Source of the DNA: Legionellaceae bacterium
GTDB taxonomy: Bacteria > Pseudomonadota > Gammaproteobacteria > Legionellales > Legionellaceae
Reading direction: 5' to 3'
Assembly: GCA_020831865.1 (NCBI GenBank)
Contig: JAFIFT010000015.1
Span: forward strand, 62,001 to 126,000
Length of the DNA stretch: 64,000 nucleotides
Shown: positions 19,617-28,483 of the stretch, in pieces
How positions within the stretch are numbered: position 1 is the stretch's first letter
Layout of the letters: every line of letters starts with the position of its first letter
Position numbers and translations under genes: made by a program
Notes under the pieces: model-generated
The model's input: only the letters and a program-made list of their open reading frames with translations
Told to the model about the DNA's origin: nothing
The model's database searches: none

Positions 19617-20942
19617 ATGCCACGCTTGGACGATAAAAAATTGATGACCTCTGCTCAGCAGGATTTTAAAGTAGCCGATCTTTCCCTGGCTGCCTGGGGA
19701 CGAGCGGAAATTTCGATTGCGGAAAATGAAATGCCCGGATTGATGGCGCTGCGCCAGGAATATGCGCAGAGCCAACCTCTGAAGGGAGCGCGGATTGCCG
19801 GTTGCCTGCATATGACGATTCAAACCGCGGTGCTGATCGAAACACTGCTGGCACTGGGTGCCGAGGTGCGCTGGTCTTCCTGTAATATCTATTCCACCCA
19901 AGATCAAGCTGCCGCTGCCATGGCGTTGGCCGGGGTGCCAGTGTTTGCCTGGAAAGGAGAAACGGAAGCTGAGTATTGGTGGTGTATTGAACAGACCTTG
20001 CAAGGTCCCAATCACTGGCGACCCAATATGTTGCTCGATGACGGGGGGGATTTAACCCAGCTGATTCACGACCAATATCCACAGATGATGGAACATATTC
20101 TGGGCGTCTCGGAAGAAACGACTACCGGTGTGGCCCGTCTTTATGAAATGGCGCGCAAGGGCAGTCTGAAGATGCCGGTATTCAATGTCAACGATTCAGT
20201 CACCAAATCCAAATTTGATAATTTATACGGTTGTCGGGAGTCTTTGCTGGATGGCTTGAAGCGCGCGACCGATGTGATGATTGCCGGTAAGATAGCTCTG
20301 ATTTTGGGCTATGGTGATGTGGGCAAGGGCTGTGCTCAGGCTCTGGCGGCTCAGGGCGCAACCGTGTGGATCACTGAAATTGACCCCATTTGCGCCATGC
20401 AGGCGGCCATGGAGGGGTATCGGGTCGTGTGCCTGGATGACGTGGCTGAGCAGGTTGATATTATTGTGACCGCGACCGGTAACTGTGATGTTGTAACGCA
20501 TGCGCACCTGCAACGTCTGAAACATCAGGCTATTGTCTGTAATATTGGCCATTTTGATTCGGAAATTGATGTGGCAAGTTTGCGGCAATATGAGTGGATT
20601 AATGTCAAGCCACAGGTCGATCAGGTGGTGTTTCCTGATGGCAAACGGATCACTCTCTTGGCGGAGGGTCGGTTGGTCAATCTGGGGTGTGCTACAGGTC
20701 ACCCCAGTTTTGTGATGTCGATGTCCTTTACCAATCAGGTGATTGCGCAAATTGAGTTGTTTCATCACCATGCGCAGTATGGTCATCAGGTTTATGTTTT
20801 ACCCAAGGCCTTAGATGAAAAAGTCGCCCGCCTGCATCTGCAAAAAATCGGTGCAAAGCTAACGACCCTGAGTGCCAAACAAGCCGCCTATCTTAATGTG
20901 CCGGTAGAAGGGCCCTACAAATCTGATGTCTATCGCTATTGA
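19617..20942 (+). CDS. ahcY: S-adenosylhomocysteine hydrolase
   Basis: AhcY splits S-adenosylhomocysteine into adenosine and homocysteine with bound NAD. The ATG at 19617 (GGAG six bases upstream) gives 441 residues; the frame stays open back into metK, but that part is overlap. Signatures include [13 protein letters not shown], the catalytic stretch [19 protein letters not shown], the Rossmann loop [15 protein letters not shown], and the C-terminal PYKSDVYRY with the conserved Lys and Tyr. It is the middle gene of metK-ahcY-add. Confidence 0.98.
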   Translation: MPRLDDKKLMTSAQQDFKVADLSLAAWGRAEISIAENEMPGLMALRQEYAQSQPLKGARIAGCLHMTIQTAVLIETLLALGAEVRWSSCNIYSTQDQAAAAMALAGVPVFAWKGETEAEYWWCIEQTLQGPNHWRPNMLLDDGGDLTQLIHDQYPQMMEHILGVSEETTTGVARLYEMARKGSLKMPVFNVNDSVTKSKFDNLYGCRESLLDGLKRATDVMIAGKIALILGYGDVGKGCAQALAAQGATVWITEIDPICAMQAAMEGYRVVCLDDVAEQVDIIVTATGNCDVVTHAHLQRLKHQAIVCNIGHFDSEIDVASLRQYEWINVKPQVDQVVFPDGKRITLLAEGRLVNLGCATGHPSFVMSMSFTNQVIAQIELFHHHAQYGHQVYVLPKALDEKVARLHLQKIGAKLTTLSAKQAAYLNVPVEGPYKSDVYRY

Positions 20943-20986
20943 TGGCTGTCAGTGCATGCGTTTGGGTTTGATAAGAGAGAAGACGA

Positions 20987-21979
20987 ATGGTTCTTAAAAA
21001 AGTAGAGTTGCATGTGCATCTTGAAGGTACGATTGCCCCGAAATTGGCTCGTACATTGGCGCAACGTAATCAAATGGTGCTTCCTGCAGACTTGATTGCT
21101 GCGGATGGCTCCCGATATTTATCGAATGATTTTTTGCATTTTTTACAAGTCTACGATAGCTTGGCCGCTTTGATTAAACATCCGCAGGACTACTATGATG
21201 TCACCTACGATTATTTGAAACGCAATGCGGCGGAGGGGGCAATCTACATTGAAATGATGTATTCGCCCGATCACGCCGAGATGGGCAGCGGCATTGCCTC
21301 TATTGAGCATTTACAGGCTATTCAGCAGGCGATTGACGATGCCGAGGAGCGCCACGCTATTATGGGGCGGATTATCGTGACGGCAGTACGCCATTTTGGC
21401 GCTGAATCTGCCGAAAAAGTAGCCAAGGCAGTGTCTAAACATACGGTTCCTGCTGTGGTTGGTTTCGGTTTGGGAGGTGATGAAGCGGCTTATCCTCCCC
21501 ATTTATTTACTAAAGCCTATGCCATGGCTGCGGATGCAGGACTGGCATGTACGGTTCATGCTGGCGAGTTTGCTGGTCCGGAGGGCATGGAAGAGGCTAT
21601 GGACTGTTTGCCTATTCAACGGATTGGTCATGGGGTACGGGGAATCGAATCCACGGATACCTTATTGCGCGTCCGCGATTTAGGTATTGCGCTTGAAGTC
21701 TGTCCTTCCAGTAATGTCTTTCTTGGTTTATATCCCGAATTAGCGGCGCATCCTTTGCCGCAATTGCTGGATCTTGGCCTGCAAATCAGCATTAACTCCG
21801 ATGATCCTCCTTTTATGGATACCAGCCTGGCTGCGGAATATCAGCGGGTACAACAGCAATTTGCCTTTACTGATGCCCAGATGAATGAGATTAGCGCCAT
21901 GGCTATAGACGCGGCCTTTATTGATCCGCAAGCTAAGGCTAACTTGCGTCAGACATTATTTGCAGAGGAAGAGCTCTGA
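20987..21979 (+). CDS. add: Adenosine deaminase
   Basis: This enzyme deaminates adenosine to inosine. It has 330 residues with the zinc-site motif VELHVHLEGTI at the N-terminus, TVHAGEFAGPEG, the catalytic HGVR region, and INSDDPPFM near the C-terminus with the metal/catalytic aspartates. It follows ahcY by 44 bases, which fits removal of the adenosine released by AhcY so that SAH hydrolysis is pulled forward. The C-terminal DDPPFM form also occurs in adenine deaminases of the same family, so adenine cannot be fully excluded; the ahcY linkage favours adenosine. Confidence 0.9.
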   Translation: MVLKKVELHVHLEGTIAPKLARTLAQRNQMVLPADLIAADGSRYLSNDFLHFLQVYDSLAALIKHPQDYYDVTYDYLKRNAAEGAIYIEMMYSPDHAEMGSGIASIEHLQAIQQAIDDAEERHAIMGRIIVTAVRHFGAESAEKVAKAVSKHTVPAVVGFGLGGDEAAYPPHLFTKAYAMAADAGLACTVHAGEFAGPEGMEEAMDCLPIQRIGHGVRGIESTDTLLRVRDLGIALEVCPSSNVFLGLYPELAAHPLPQLLDLGLQISINSDDPPFMDTSLAAEYQRVQQQFAFTDAQMNEISAMAIDAAFIDPQAKANLRQTLFAEEEL

Positions 21980-22045
21980 ATCTGCTTTGGCGCTATTCAG
22001 CAATCTAGGTAGTGATGGGGAAAAATAGAGCAAAATTAGAGTTTT

Positions 22046-22062
22046 CTTAAGATTTCCTTAAG
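22046..22062 (+). promoter_or_regulatory. PmrA-type direct repeat upstream of csrA
   Basis: CTTAAG (22046-22051), five bases, CTTAAG (22057-22062) fits the PmrA box form YTTAAK-N5-YTTAAK. A -10-like TAAAAT lies at 22073-22078, so the box covers the -35 region of the csrA promoter. PmrA control of csrA is known in Legionella pneumophila. Confidence 0.65.
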
Positions 22063-22136
22063 CTTCACCTCGTAAAATAAGTAGCGAATCATTTTTGTGA
22101 ATGATAATTGGGCGATATGGCTTCATCTAGAGCACC

Positions 22137-22181
22137 ATGGAAGCGTTCATGGATTTTAAAGGTGGCAGTCATTAAATGGAG
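22137..22181 (+). promoter_or_regulatory. Three ATGGA motifs in the csrA leader (possible CsrA autoregulation)
   Basis: ATGGA occurs at 22137-22141, 22149-22153 and 22176-22180. The last overlaps the GGAG ribosome site of csrA. GGA-core motifs in leaders are CsrA targets, and autoregulation is known in E. coli. Whether these fold into hairpin loops was not computed. Confidence 0.45.
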
Positions 22182-22189
22182 AAAGTATT

Positions 22190-22384
22190 ATGTTAATTTT
22201 AACCCGCCGTATTGGTGAAACGTTGATTATTGGTGATGATGTCAACATTACCGTGTTAGGCGTAAAGGGTAATCAGGTCCGTCTGGGGATTAATGCTCCT
22301 AAAGACGTATCAGTGCATCGTGAAGAAATTTATCTGCGTATACAGCAAGAGAAAGAATCTGAAGGTAATGACGGTAATAGCTAA
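22190..22384 (+). CDS. csrA: Carbon storage regulator CsrA
   Basis: CsrA is a dimeric RNA-binding protein that blocks or promotes translation by binding GGA motifs. In Legionella it holds back transmission traits during growth. The 64 residues begin [18 protein letters not shown] and include [20 protein letters not shown] with the RNA-contacting VHREE segment, as in all CsrA. GGAG precedes the ATG. The promoter region carries a PmrA-type box and the leader three ATGGA motifs; a strong terminator follows. It is a single-gene unit at the boundary to the accessory region. Confidence 0.98.
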   Translation: MLILTRRIGETLIIGDDVNITVLGVKGNQVRLGINAPKDVSVHREEIYLRIQQEKESEGNDGNS

Positions 22385-22437
22385 GCTATTGTGATCCTAC
22401 GGTCTTCCTGACCAAGAATTCCTCGCAGTCATCCTGA

Positions 22438-22466
22438 CCCGAACCGCAGTGGTTCGGGTTTTTTTA
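22438..22466 (+). terminator. Rho-independent terminator of csrA
   Basis: CCCGAACC (22438-22445) pairs perfectly with GGTTCGGG (22451-22458) around a five-base loop and is followed directly by a run of eight T. This is a textbook intrinsic terminator about 55 bases after the csrA stop. Confidence 0.93.
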
Positions 22467-22677
22467 TGGTATGTTGCAAACGTGTCAGTCTTTGAGTTAT
22501 ACCATCCTGGTTAGGTGATCCCCCATGTGCAAATCCCATTCTTTATACGACCATATTGGTCTTGTTGCCGACATTGAATTATCCGGCGCCATTGCCATTC
22601 CATGACGATACAACCTAAGGTTTACTTAATCTTTAATTGATAAAATAAACGCCAAATTAAGTCATCGAGATTCTATT
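22467..22677. other. Intergenic region before the Fic gene
   Basis: There is no supported gene; a 26-codon open frame at 22525-22605 has no recognisable product. The last 60 bases are AT-rich with TAAAAT at 22641-22646, a possible -10 like that of csrA, preceded by loosely repeated TTTA/TTAAT elements that could be a weak regulator site. Confidence 0.4.
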
Positions 22678-24108
22678 GTGAAAAATACATTCATTTATCT
22701 TTTTTTAGTTGATTTATGCAGAATATATCAGGCTGAAGGGCACGCTTATGCAGATTACGAAAAAAAAGAGCCCGGATATGGCAACGCAATGCTAAATGCT
22801 TATCTGAATGTATTTGGCAAATCGGAAGCGCCTGGAAAAATGAGTCATTGTCTATTAAAAGACATTCATAGAGCAGCAATGGAATGGAGCAAAGGATTTG
22901 CCAAATTCGAAATTGGAGAATATAAAAACTCCCATAACAACATTAGCTTATATCCGATGCAACTGAGATTAGGCGAGAAATTGTTGAATAATCCCAGTTA
23001 TAGTGTGACAGAAAAGGGTGTGGTAGAATTTCTCAACCATTGGTTCATTGATACTTCTGAAGACACGCATAGTTTAAGTATCTGTCTAAAAAATCCAATC
23101 TTGCAAATTGGTATTACCAGCGGGTTTGGGGTATTTCACTATCACCCTTCCACTAAAAAATTTTCTTGTATTGAGGCTGTAGCAACGAAGAAATCGAAAT
23201 TAGAACTCACCCTTGATGAGGTGATAGCTAAAATTACTGAGATTCAAAACAAGGGGGTGGTTGAACTTTTTATGGATATTCTAAATCGTTTACCTGAAGA
23301 AAATGTACAAGAGCGTACTACAACCATGCTCTCTAAAGTGTTTGACGAGTTTAATAATGCCATTGAGCTTTGCCAGTCAGATGATGAAAAGATTCGGCTT
23401 ATCATGCGCCAGATCCAGCGGATTGATCAGATTCATCCCTTTGCTGATGGTAATGTCCGTTCCTGTTACATCCTAATGAATAAATTATTTGTGGATCATG
23501 GTCTGGGCTTCTGTTTACCAATGAACCCAAACCGCCTTGATATGTGCTCTGTGGATGAGTTGAGCGCGATGGCAAAAGATGGGTTTTCCCACTTTAAAAA
23601 GGTTATGCAGCATCAATCCGAAACTGAACTGAGTTTAGAGGCTGACGAAGTGTTGCCTATTTTAAAACGCACCCCCTGCAAACCTCAATCAACCGCACCA
23701 TATTTACATCCACACTTAGTTGAACAATTCATGACCCTGCTAGTATCGATTGGCGCATATAAGTCAAAAACCAGCAGTTCAATAGCTGGGCAAGGAATAT
23801 TCAAAGCAGAGTTTTGTCAATATTCAGCGATTAATAAAGCTATTAGAGAGATGAATTATAGCCTTGCGCTGAGAAGAGCTTGTTTCGGTGCGGAAGTCTC
23901 TGTGATTGAAAAAATCCTTGCGATCCACAAAAACGATATCAATTTTGAAGAACAGACGAGCAAAGGGCAGTCGGTATTTGATTTGCTGCAAATCAATACT
24001 CAATTAAACGAGGAACAAAAAGGCATGCTGCATTCGCTTTTAACGTCTGCTTCAAAGCAGGGATGCAGCGACCTCGATGCTAGCCCTTCATCCTTTGAAA
24101 AAACATAG
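22678..24108 (+). CDS. Fic-domain protein with C-terminal ankyrin-like repeat (effector candidate)
   Basis: Fic enzymes transfer AMP or other phosphate-linked groups from nucleotides to target proteins. The 476 residues have a Fic core at about 130-310 with the motif HPFADGNVR at 253-261. The catalytic H253, acidic D257, G258, N259 and R261 are present, but the usual GNGR reads GNVR. Residues ~395-440 (LRRACFGAEVSVIEKIL, then DINFEEQTSKGQSVFDLL) fit an ankyrin repeat. Fic plus ankyrin is the layout of Legionella AnkX, so a secreted effector is plausible; no signal peptide is seen and secretion is inferred only. The start is GTG with a weak CGAGA site. Base use is more AT-rich than in the core genes to its left. 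Confidence 0.75.
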   Translation: MKNTFIYLFLVDLCRIYQAEGHAYADYEKKEPGYGNAMLNAYLNVFGKSEAPGKMSHCLLKDIHRAAMEWSKGFAKFEIGEYKNSHNNISLYPMQLRLGEKLLNNPSYSVTEKGVVEFLNHWFIDTSEDTHSLSICLKNPILQIGITSGFGVFHYHPSTKKFSCIEAVATKKSKLELTLDEVIAKITEIQNKGVVELFMDILNRLPEENVQERTTTMLSKVFDEFNNAIELCQSDDEKIRLIMRQIQRIDQIHPFADGNVRSCYILMNKLFVDHGLGFCLPMNPNRLDMCSVDELSAMAKDGFSHFKKVMQHQSETELSLEADEVLPILKRTPCKPQSTAPYLHPHLVEQFMTLLVSIGAYKSKTSSSIAGQGIFKAEFCQYSAINKAIREMNYSLALRRACFGAEVSVIEKILAIHKNDINFEEQTSKGQSVFDLLQINTQLNEEQKGMLHSLLTSASKQGCSDLDASPSSFEKT

Positions 24109-24112
24109 TGCG

Positions 24113-25720
24113 TTACGCAGTTGCCAGATAGTCTGTTCCAAACTGATCCAGATAATCCTTATAATTCCCGAGATAATTTTGAGCGCCATACCGCTCGGTT
24201 AAGACCAGAACCCGGCTCGAGATGCTGTCGATAAAATGACGATTATGGCTCACGAATAACACTGTTCCGGAAAAATGTTGCAAGGACTCAACCAAGGCAT
24301 CAATAGATTCAAGATCAAGATGGTTGGTTGGTTCATCAAGAATCAGGACATTGGGTTTTTCCAAAATTAATTTGGCCATCACTAATCTTGCCGATTCACC
24401 ACCGCTTAACAAGCCAATCTTCTTATCCACGTCTGAGCCACGAAATAAAACCTGGCCCAGTACTTTCCTGATCTCCTGCGATGTCGAGACAACTTGCGCT
24501 TCCATCCACGCCAGTACGGTTTGGGTTGGGTCTAACTGCTGTCGATAATCCTGTGAAAAATATCCCACTTTAACGGTCTCGCTCCATTCAAAACCGCCTT
24601 TATCCGGTTGAAGCTCACACAATAAAATTTTTAATAAGGTCGATTTACCAATACCATTAGGCCCAATAATCGCGCATTTATCCCCGCGATGAATATGAAA
24701 GGTGACCTCGTTTAATAAAATTCGTTCATCAAATCGTTTATGAATATTATCAACGGTAATCACGGATTTACCAGACGGTTTTTGTGCTTGAAAATTAAAG
24801 TACGGTTTAAAAATATTGGAATCTTTTATCTCAACCAATTCGATGCGTTCAATCATTTTTTGACGGGAAGCTGCCTGAGAGGCTTTACTTGCCTTTGCCC
24901 CAAATCGATCCACGAAACTTTGCATTTCGTCAATTTTCTTTTGTTTATTTTTTAATTCACTTTGCTTTAGTATCAGTCTTTCTGCTTTAGCGGCAACAAA
25001 TTGATCATAATCACCAGGGTAATTTTGAATGGTATCGTAATCAATGTCCAGAATATTGGTCGACACGTTGTTTAGAAAACCACGGTCATGAGAGATAAAA
25101 ATGAGCAGCCCGGTAAAGGCCGTTTTTAAGAATTGCTCTAGCCAGGCTATCGATATAATATCCAAGTGGTTGGTTGGCTCATCAAGCAGCATAATCTCTG
25201 GTTTTTGATACAACACTTGTGCCAGCAAAACACGCAGTTTATAACCGCCAGACAAAGCGCTTAAGGGGCCATGATGAAATTTTTCAGCGATGCCTAAGCC
25301 AAGTAGTAAATTTTTAGCGGCAGACTCTGCCTCATAACCGCCTTGTTGCATGATGTGCTCTTCAAGCTCACTCACGCGATAGCCATCGGCTTCGCTAAAG
25401 TCATCACTGGCGTAGATCTTATCCTTTTCGATCAGCGCCTCCCACAAGCTCGCATTTCCTTGAATGACGACATCCACAAGTGAATCGTTTTCATAGCGAA
25501 AATGATCTTGCTTTAATATCCCAATCTGCAGATTCTTGGCCTTTTCAACGCTGCCAGTGGTTGGGGATTCTTCCCCGGCTAAAATTTTTAAAAACGTCGA
25601 TTTTCCTGTCCCGTTTGCCCCAACTATGCCGTAGCGTTTGGTCGGTAACAGGATCAAATCAACATTCTGAAACAGCGATTTTTTTCCAAAATCCATACCA
25701 ATATTTCTGACATCTAACAT
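24113..25720 (-). CDS. ABC-F family ATPase, YbiT-like
   Basis: ABC-F proteins carry two ATPase domains without membrane helices and act on the ribosome. About 535 residues are read from ATG 25720 (GAGG eight bases upstream); a GTG three codons earlier overlaps that site. Both cassettes are complete: Walker A GANGTGKST and GPNGIGKST, signatures LSGGYKLRVLLAQ and LSGGESARLVMAK, and Walker B with LLDEPTNHLD and ILDEPTNHLD. The linker between them (ERLILKQSELKNKQKKIDEM) is helical and charged. The beginning MLDVRNIGMDFGKKSLF resembles E. coli YbiT. It is the last gene of a set with a DEAD-box helicase and a cold-shock protein. Confidence 0.92.
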   Translation of the reverse strand: MLDVRNIGMDFGKKSLFQNVDLILLPTKRYGIVGANGTGKSTFLKILAGEESPTTGSVEKAKNLQIGILKQDHFRYENDSLVDVVIQGNASLWEALIEKDKIYASDDFSEADGYRVSELEEHIMQQGGYEAESAAKNLLLGLGIAEKFHHGPLSALSGGYKLRVLLAQVLYQKPEIMLLDEPTNHLDIISIAWLEQFLKTAFTGLLIFISHDRGFLNNVSTNILDIDYDTIQNYPGDYDQFVAAKAERLILKQSELKNKQKKIDEMQSFVDRFGAKASKASQAASRQKMIERIELVEIKDSNIFKPYFNFQAQKPSGKSVITVDNIHKRFDERILLNEVTFHIHRGDKCAIIGPNGIGKSTLLKILLCELQPDKGGFEWSETVKVGYFSQDYRQQLDPTQTVLAWMEAQVVSTSQEIRKVLGQVLFRGSDVDKKIGLLSGGESARLVMAKLILEKPNVLILDEPTNHLDLESIDALVESLQHFSGTVLFVSHNRHFIDSISSRVLVLTERYGAQNYLGNYKDYLDQFGTDYLATA

Positions 25721-25743
25721 GTGAAACACCTCAATCCAGACAT

Positions 25744-25959
25744 TTAACTCCCTTCTAGGATGGTAACTTGTACAGCATATGCACCCCGTTCACCCTCAAC
25801 TACACTATAGCGAACGCGTTGCCCTTTGATTAATTCTTTGTACCCTTCGCTCTGCACTTCAGAAAAATGCACAAACACCTCTTGGTCTTCTGCGGTGGCA
25901 GGGGTAATGAAACCATACCCCTTGATTTTATTGAAACGTTTTACGGTACCTGTTTGCAT
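25744..25959 (-). CDS. Cold-shock domain protein
   Basis: This is a small OB-fold protein that binds single-stranded RNA/DNA. ATG 25959 is chosen because AAGGA lies about seven bases before it and it gives the family start MQTGTVKRFNKIKGYGFITP. The 71 residues include RNP1 (KGYGFI) and RNP2 (VFVHFSEV). The phenylalanine positions of RNP2 are kept, while RNP1 has Tyr. It lies 25 bases after dbpA and 23 bases before the ABC-F gene, all on the minus strand, so the three probably share a transcript for RNA and ribosome handling, perhaps in the cold. Confidence 0.92.
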   Translation of the reverse strand: MQTGTVKRFNKIKGYGFITPATAEDQEVFVHFSEVQSEGYKELIKGQRVRYSVVEGERGAYAVQVTILEGS

Positions 25960-25984
25960 GAGGTGTTCCTTTTGGTCTGATAGG

Positions 25985-27406
25985 TTATGACAGTTGCCGA
26001 ACATTGACTTTCCGGCCTTTTAGTTTTCCCTTTTGGAAGTGGGTGTATGCTTTATCAACCTGGTTTCGTCTGATGGCAACATAGGAATACCGTGTGGACA
26101 CATCTATTTTTCCAATGTGATCCCCAGATAAACCCGCATCTTTGGTTAAAGCGCCTAATATATCGCCTGGACGAATTTTTTCTTTTCTGCCAGCAGCGAT
26201 ACACAAGGTGACCATATCCGGTAACGTTACCGATGCGCTGAGCGGGATGAGCTGGTTTGCTTCGCCCCAGGGCAAGGACTCTCCTGTTGCTTGCTCAATC
26301 AGACAAAGCCGCTCGGCATCGGCTGGGGTCGTTAGCGTTAGGGCCAATCCTTTGCAGCCTGCGCGCCCCGTTCGACCGATGCGGTGCAGATGAACCTCTG
26401 GCTGAAAAGCCAGATCATAATTTATGACGGTAGGAAGCTCTTTAATGTCCAACCCGCGTGCGGCCACATCTGTCGCCACTAAAATCGCAATGCTGCGATT
26501 GCCAAATTGAATCATCGCCTGATCGCGCTCAATTTGTTCCATATCTCCATTAAGGGCAATGGCACTGAAGCCGGCATCGCAAAGAAGGCCGGATAAGGAG
26601 AGAGTTTGCTCTTTGGTATTACAAAAAATCAGTGCGGAGGTCGGTTGATGATGACGCAAAAGGGAGATTAATAAGGGGAACTTATTCTTGTGGTGGGGTA
26701 CTTCATAGAAGCATTGCGCAATATCAAGATGAGATGGCGTCTCCTCTATCCTCACCAGCTGTGGATTTTGCATAAATTCACTTGCGAGCTGCTTGATTTG
26801 CGCTGGGTAGGTAGCAGAAAACAATAACGTTTGTCGCTGCCTGGGGCAAAGACGAATCACATTTTTGATGGCATCTGAAAACCCCATATCCAGCATGCGA
26901 TCCGCCTCATCCAGGACCAGCGTTTGCAGGGCATCCAGTGAAAAAGATGCTGTATCCAAATGCTTTTGTATGCGCCCGGGTGTTCCGACAATCATGTGAG
27001 CGCCATGTCTTAGTGAGTCTAACTGCGGACGCATCGGCATGCCGCCGGACAGATTCAGAATTTTAATATTGGGTAAAAGGCGGGCCAAACGCCGCAACGC
27101 CTGGCTGACCTGTTCGGCCAGCTCGCGTGTTGGGCACAGCACGAGTGCCTGGGTGGCATAATGCTCTACACGTAAACGATTTAATACCGCCAAGCCAAAC
27201 GCCGCGGTTTTGCCGCTGCCAGTTTTAGCCTGCGCAATAATATCTGCGCCATCCAGCATCATGGGTAAACTCTCTGCCTGAATCGTTGTCATGTCCAGAT
27301 AATCTAAAGACAAAAGGTTGACTTGCAAGGCTTCTCGCAACGGTAAAGAAGAAAAGGAACGTCTTTCCTGGCGTTCTGACACAGCATGATCATCAAGATT
27401 TTTCAC
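25985..27406 (-). CDS. dbpA: ATP-dependent RNA helicase DbpA
   Basis: DbpA is a DEAD-box helicase that works on 23S rRNA during 50S ribosome assembly. The 473 residues have a Q-motif region (MTTIQAESLPMML), AQAKTGSGKT, PTRELAEQ, VGTPGRI, the DEAD box VLDEADRMLDMGF, SATYP, VATDVAARGLDI and HRIGRTGRAG. The C-terminal ~75 residues (TLCIAAGRKEKIRPGDILGAL to VAIRRNQVDKA) are the DbpA-specific RNA-binding RRM fold that targets hairpin 92. The start is GTG at 27406. It heads the minus-strand set with the cold-shock and ABC-F genes. Confidence 0.94.
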   Translation of the reverse strand: MKNLDDHAVSERQERRSFSSLPLREALQVNLLSLDYLDMTTIQAESLPMMLDGADIIAQAKTGSGKTAAFGLAVLNRLRVEHYATQALVLCPTRELAEQVSQALRRLARLLPNIKILNLSGGMPMRPQLDSLRHGAHMIVGTPGRIQKHLDTASFSLDALQTLVLDEADRMLDMGFSDAIKNVIRLCPRQRQTLLFSATYPAQIKQLASEFMQNPQLVRIEETPSHLDIAQCFYEVPHHKNKFPLLISLLRHHQPTSALIFCNTKEQTLSLSGLLCDAGFSAIALNGDMEQIERDQAMIQFGNRSIAILVATDVAARGLDIKELPTVINYDLAFQPEVHLHRIGRTGRAGCKGLALTLTTPADAERLCLIEQATGESLPWGEANQLIPLSASVTLPDMVTLCIAAGRKEKIRPGDILGALTKDAGLSGDHIGKIDVSTRYSYVAIRRNQVDKAYTHFQKGKLKGRKVNVRQLS

Positions 27407-27622
27407 GGAGACCCATCATAGAGCTAATAAAATAGGCTATCTTACCATCAGAAAAGCGTATTTATACATTTTATTTAAATTAAATACATTGATAGTCGGC
27501 GTCGATACGATTTGGCGATGTCTCACCATGGCTAAAGTCCCGGAAATGACCAGCCAGAACCTTATTCCCGTTGGTTTCGTTTTCCATTCGCTTCGCGTCA
27601 GACACAATCGAGACCTACACCT

Positions 27623-28483
27623 TCAAATGCCAGATTCAGGGGGAGGGACCAAACGAATGCCATTCGCTTCGATGCAAATCTGACCCTGCTTATACAGTTG
27701 TCCAATTGCGCTTTTGAAACTTTTTTTGCTTGCACCAAAGACATGATTGATATCTGCGGGCAGGCTTTTATCATGCAGCGGTAAAAAACCACCCGCATCC
27801 TTTAATTTATCCAGAATATCTATTGAAAGTTCACGAATATTCTCCTGCCCAACTTTTCGTAAACAAACATCAATTTTTCCATCAGGTCGGACTGTTTTAA
27901 TAAAGGCCTTTATGCGCTGACCATGCTGCAAAATCTGGCAAATATCACCGGCGTAAATTAAACCCCAGTGCATATTATCGATAATAACCTTATGCCCTAA
28001 ATCCGTTTTTTCGGCTATAAAAATATGCACCTCATCGCCGGGATGATAGAGAGCGGGTGATTTTTCTAAAAACCGATCAAGTTTTGAGCTGGCAATGATC
28101 CGATCATTCCTATCCAGGCTGACATACACAAGGTAGGAGCGGTCTTTTTCCATCGGACGTCTTTGTTCCGACCTGGGAACGAAGAGATCCTTGTCTAAGC
28201 CCCAGTCCAGAAAGGCACCAACATGGTTCACATCAACCACTTTCAAAAAAGCAACGCGATTGACCTGGGCACGAGGGCGTAGGGTGGTCGCAATAATTTT
28301 ATTTTCCGAATCAAAATAAATAAAAACGTGAACTTCATCATGAACCTGTGTTGCTTGGGGGACGTATTTATTAGGCAATAAAATGTCTCCCCATTCCTGG
28401 CCATCTAAATAGAGTCCGAAGGAAACCTCTTTGATGACCTTTAAGGTGTTGTATTGTCCTATTTTTATCATGGAATTACTCAT
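27623..28483 (-). CDS. CvfB/YitL-like S1-domain RNA-binding protein
   Basis: This is a cytoplasmic protein of the CvfB family (several S1 OB-folds and a winged helix), reported in staphylococci as a virulence regulator and in other bacteria as an RNA binder. The 286 residues begin with an S1-like fold (IKIGQYNTLKVIKEVSFGLYL, quoted here as its first part IKIGQYNTLKVI), then a second (AFLKVVDVNHVGAFLDWG, with the typical DLFVPRSEQ), a third, and a C-terminal winged helix ending GQICIEANGIRLV. It overlaps the upstream DUF1415 gene by eight bases, so both are on one transcript. An alternative ATG four codons in is possible. Confidence 0.88.
   Translation of the reverse strand: MSNSMIKIGQYNTLKVIKEVSFGLYLDGQEWGDILLPNKYVPQATQVHDEVHVFIYFDSENKIIATTLRPRAQVNRVAFLKVVDVNHVGAFLDWGLDKDLFVPRSEQRRPMEKDRSYLVYVSLDRNDRIIASSKLDRFLEKSPALYHPGDEVHIFIAEKTDLGHKVIIDNMHWGLIYAGDICQILQHGQRIKAFIKTVRPDGKIDVCLRKVGQENIRELSIDILDKLKDAGGFLPLHDKSLPADINHVFGASKKSFKSAIGQLYKQGQICIEANGIRLVPPPESGI

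Noticed and set aside
22385-22470. Possible tRNA gene after csrA, as in E. coli
   Set aside because: The sequence folds as a simple terminator hairpin with a T-run; no tRNA cloverleaf or T-loop motif is visible.
22525-22605. 26-codon open frame after the csrA terminator
   Set aside because: Too short and without a ribosome site; no recognisable product.
27489-27683. Open frame of 64 codons on the plus strand between dbpA and the CvfB-like gene
   Set aside because: It overlaps the end of the minus-strand CvfB-like gene and has no ribosome site; treated as chance.
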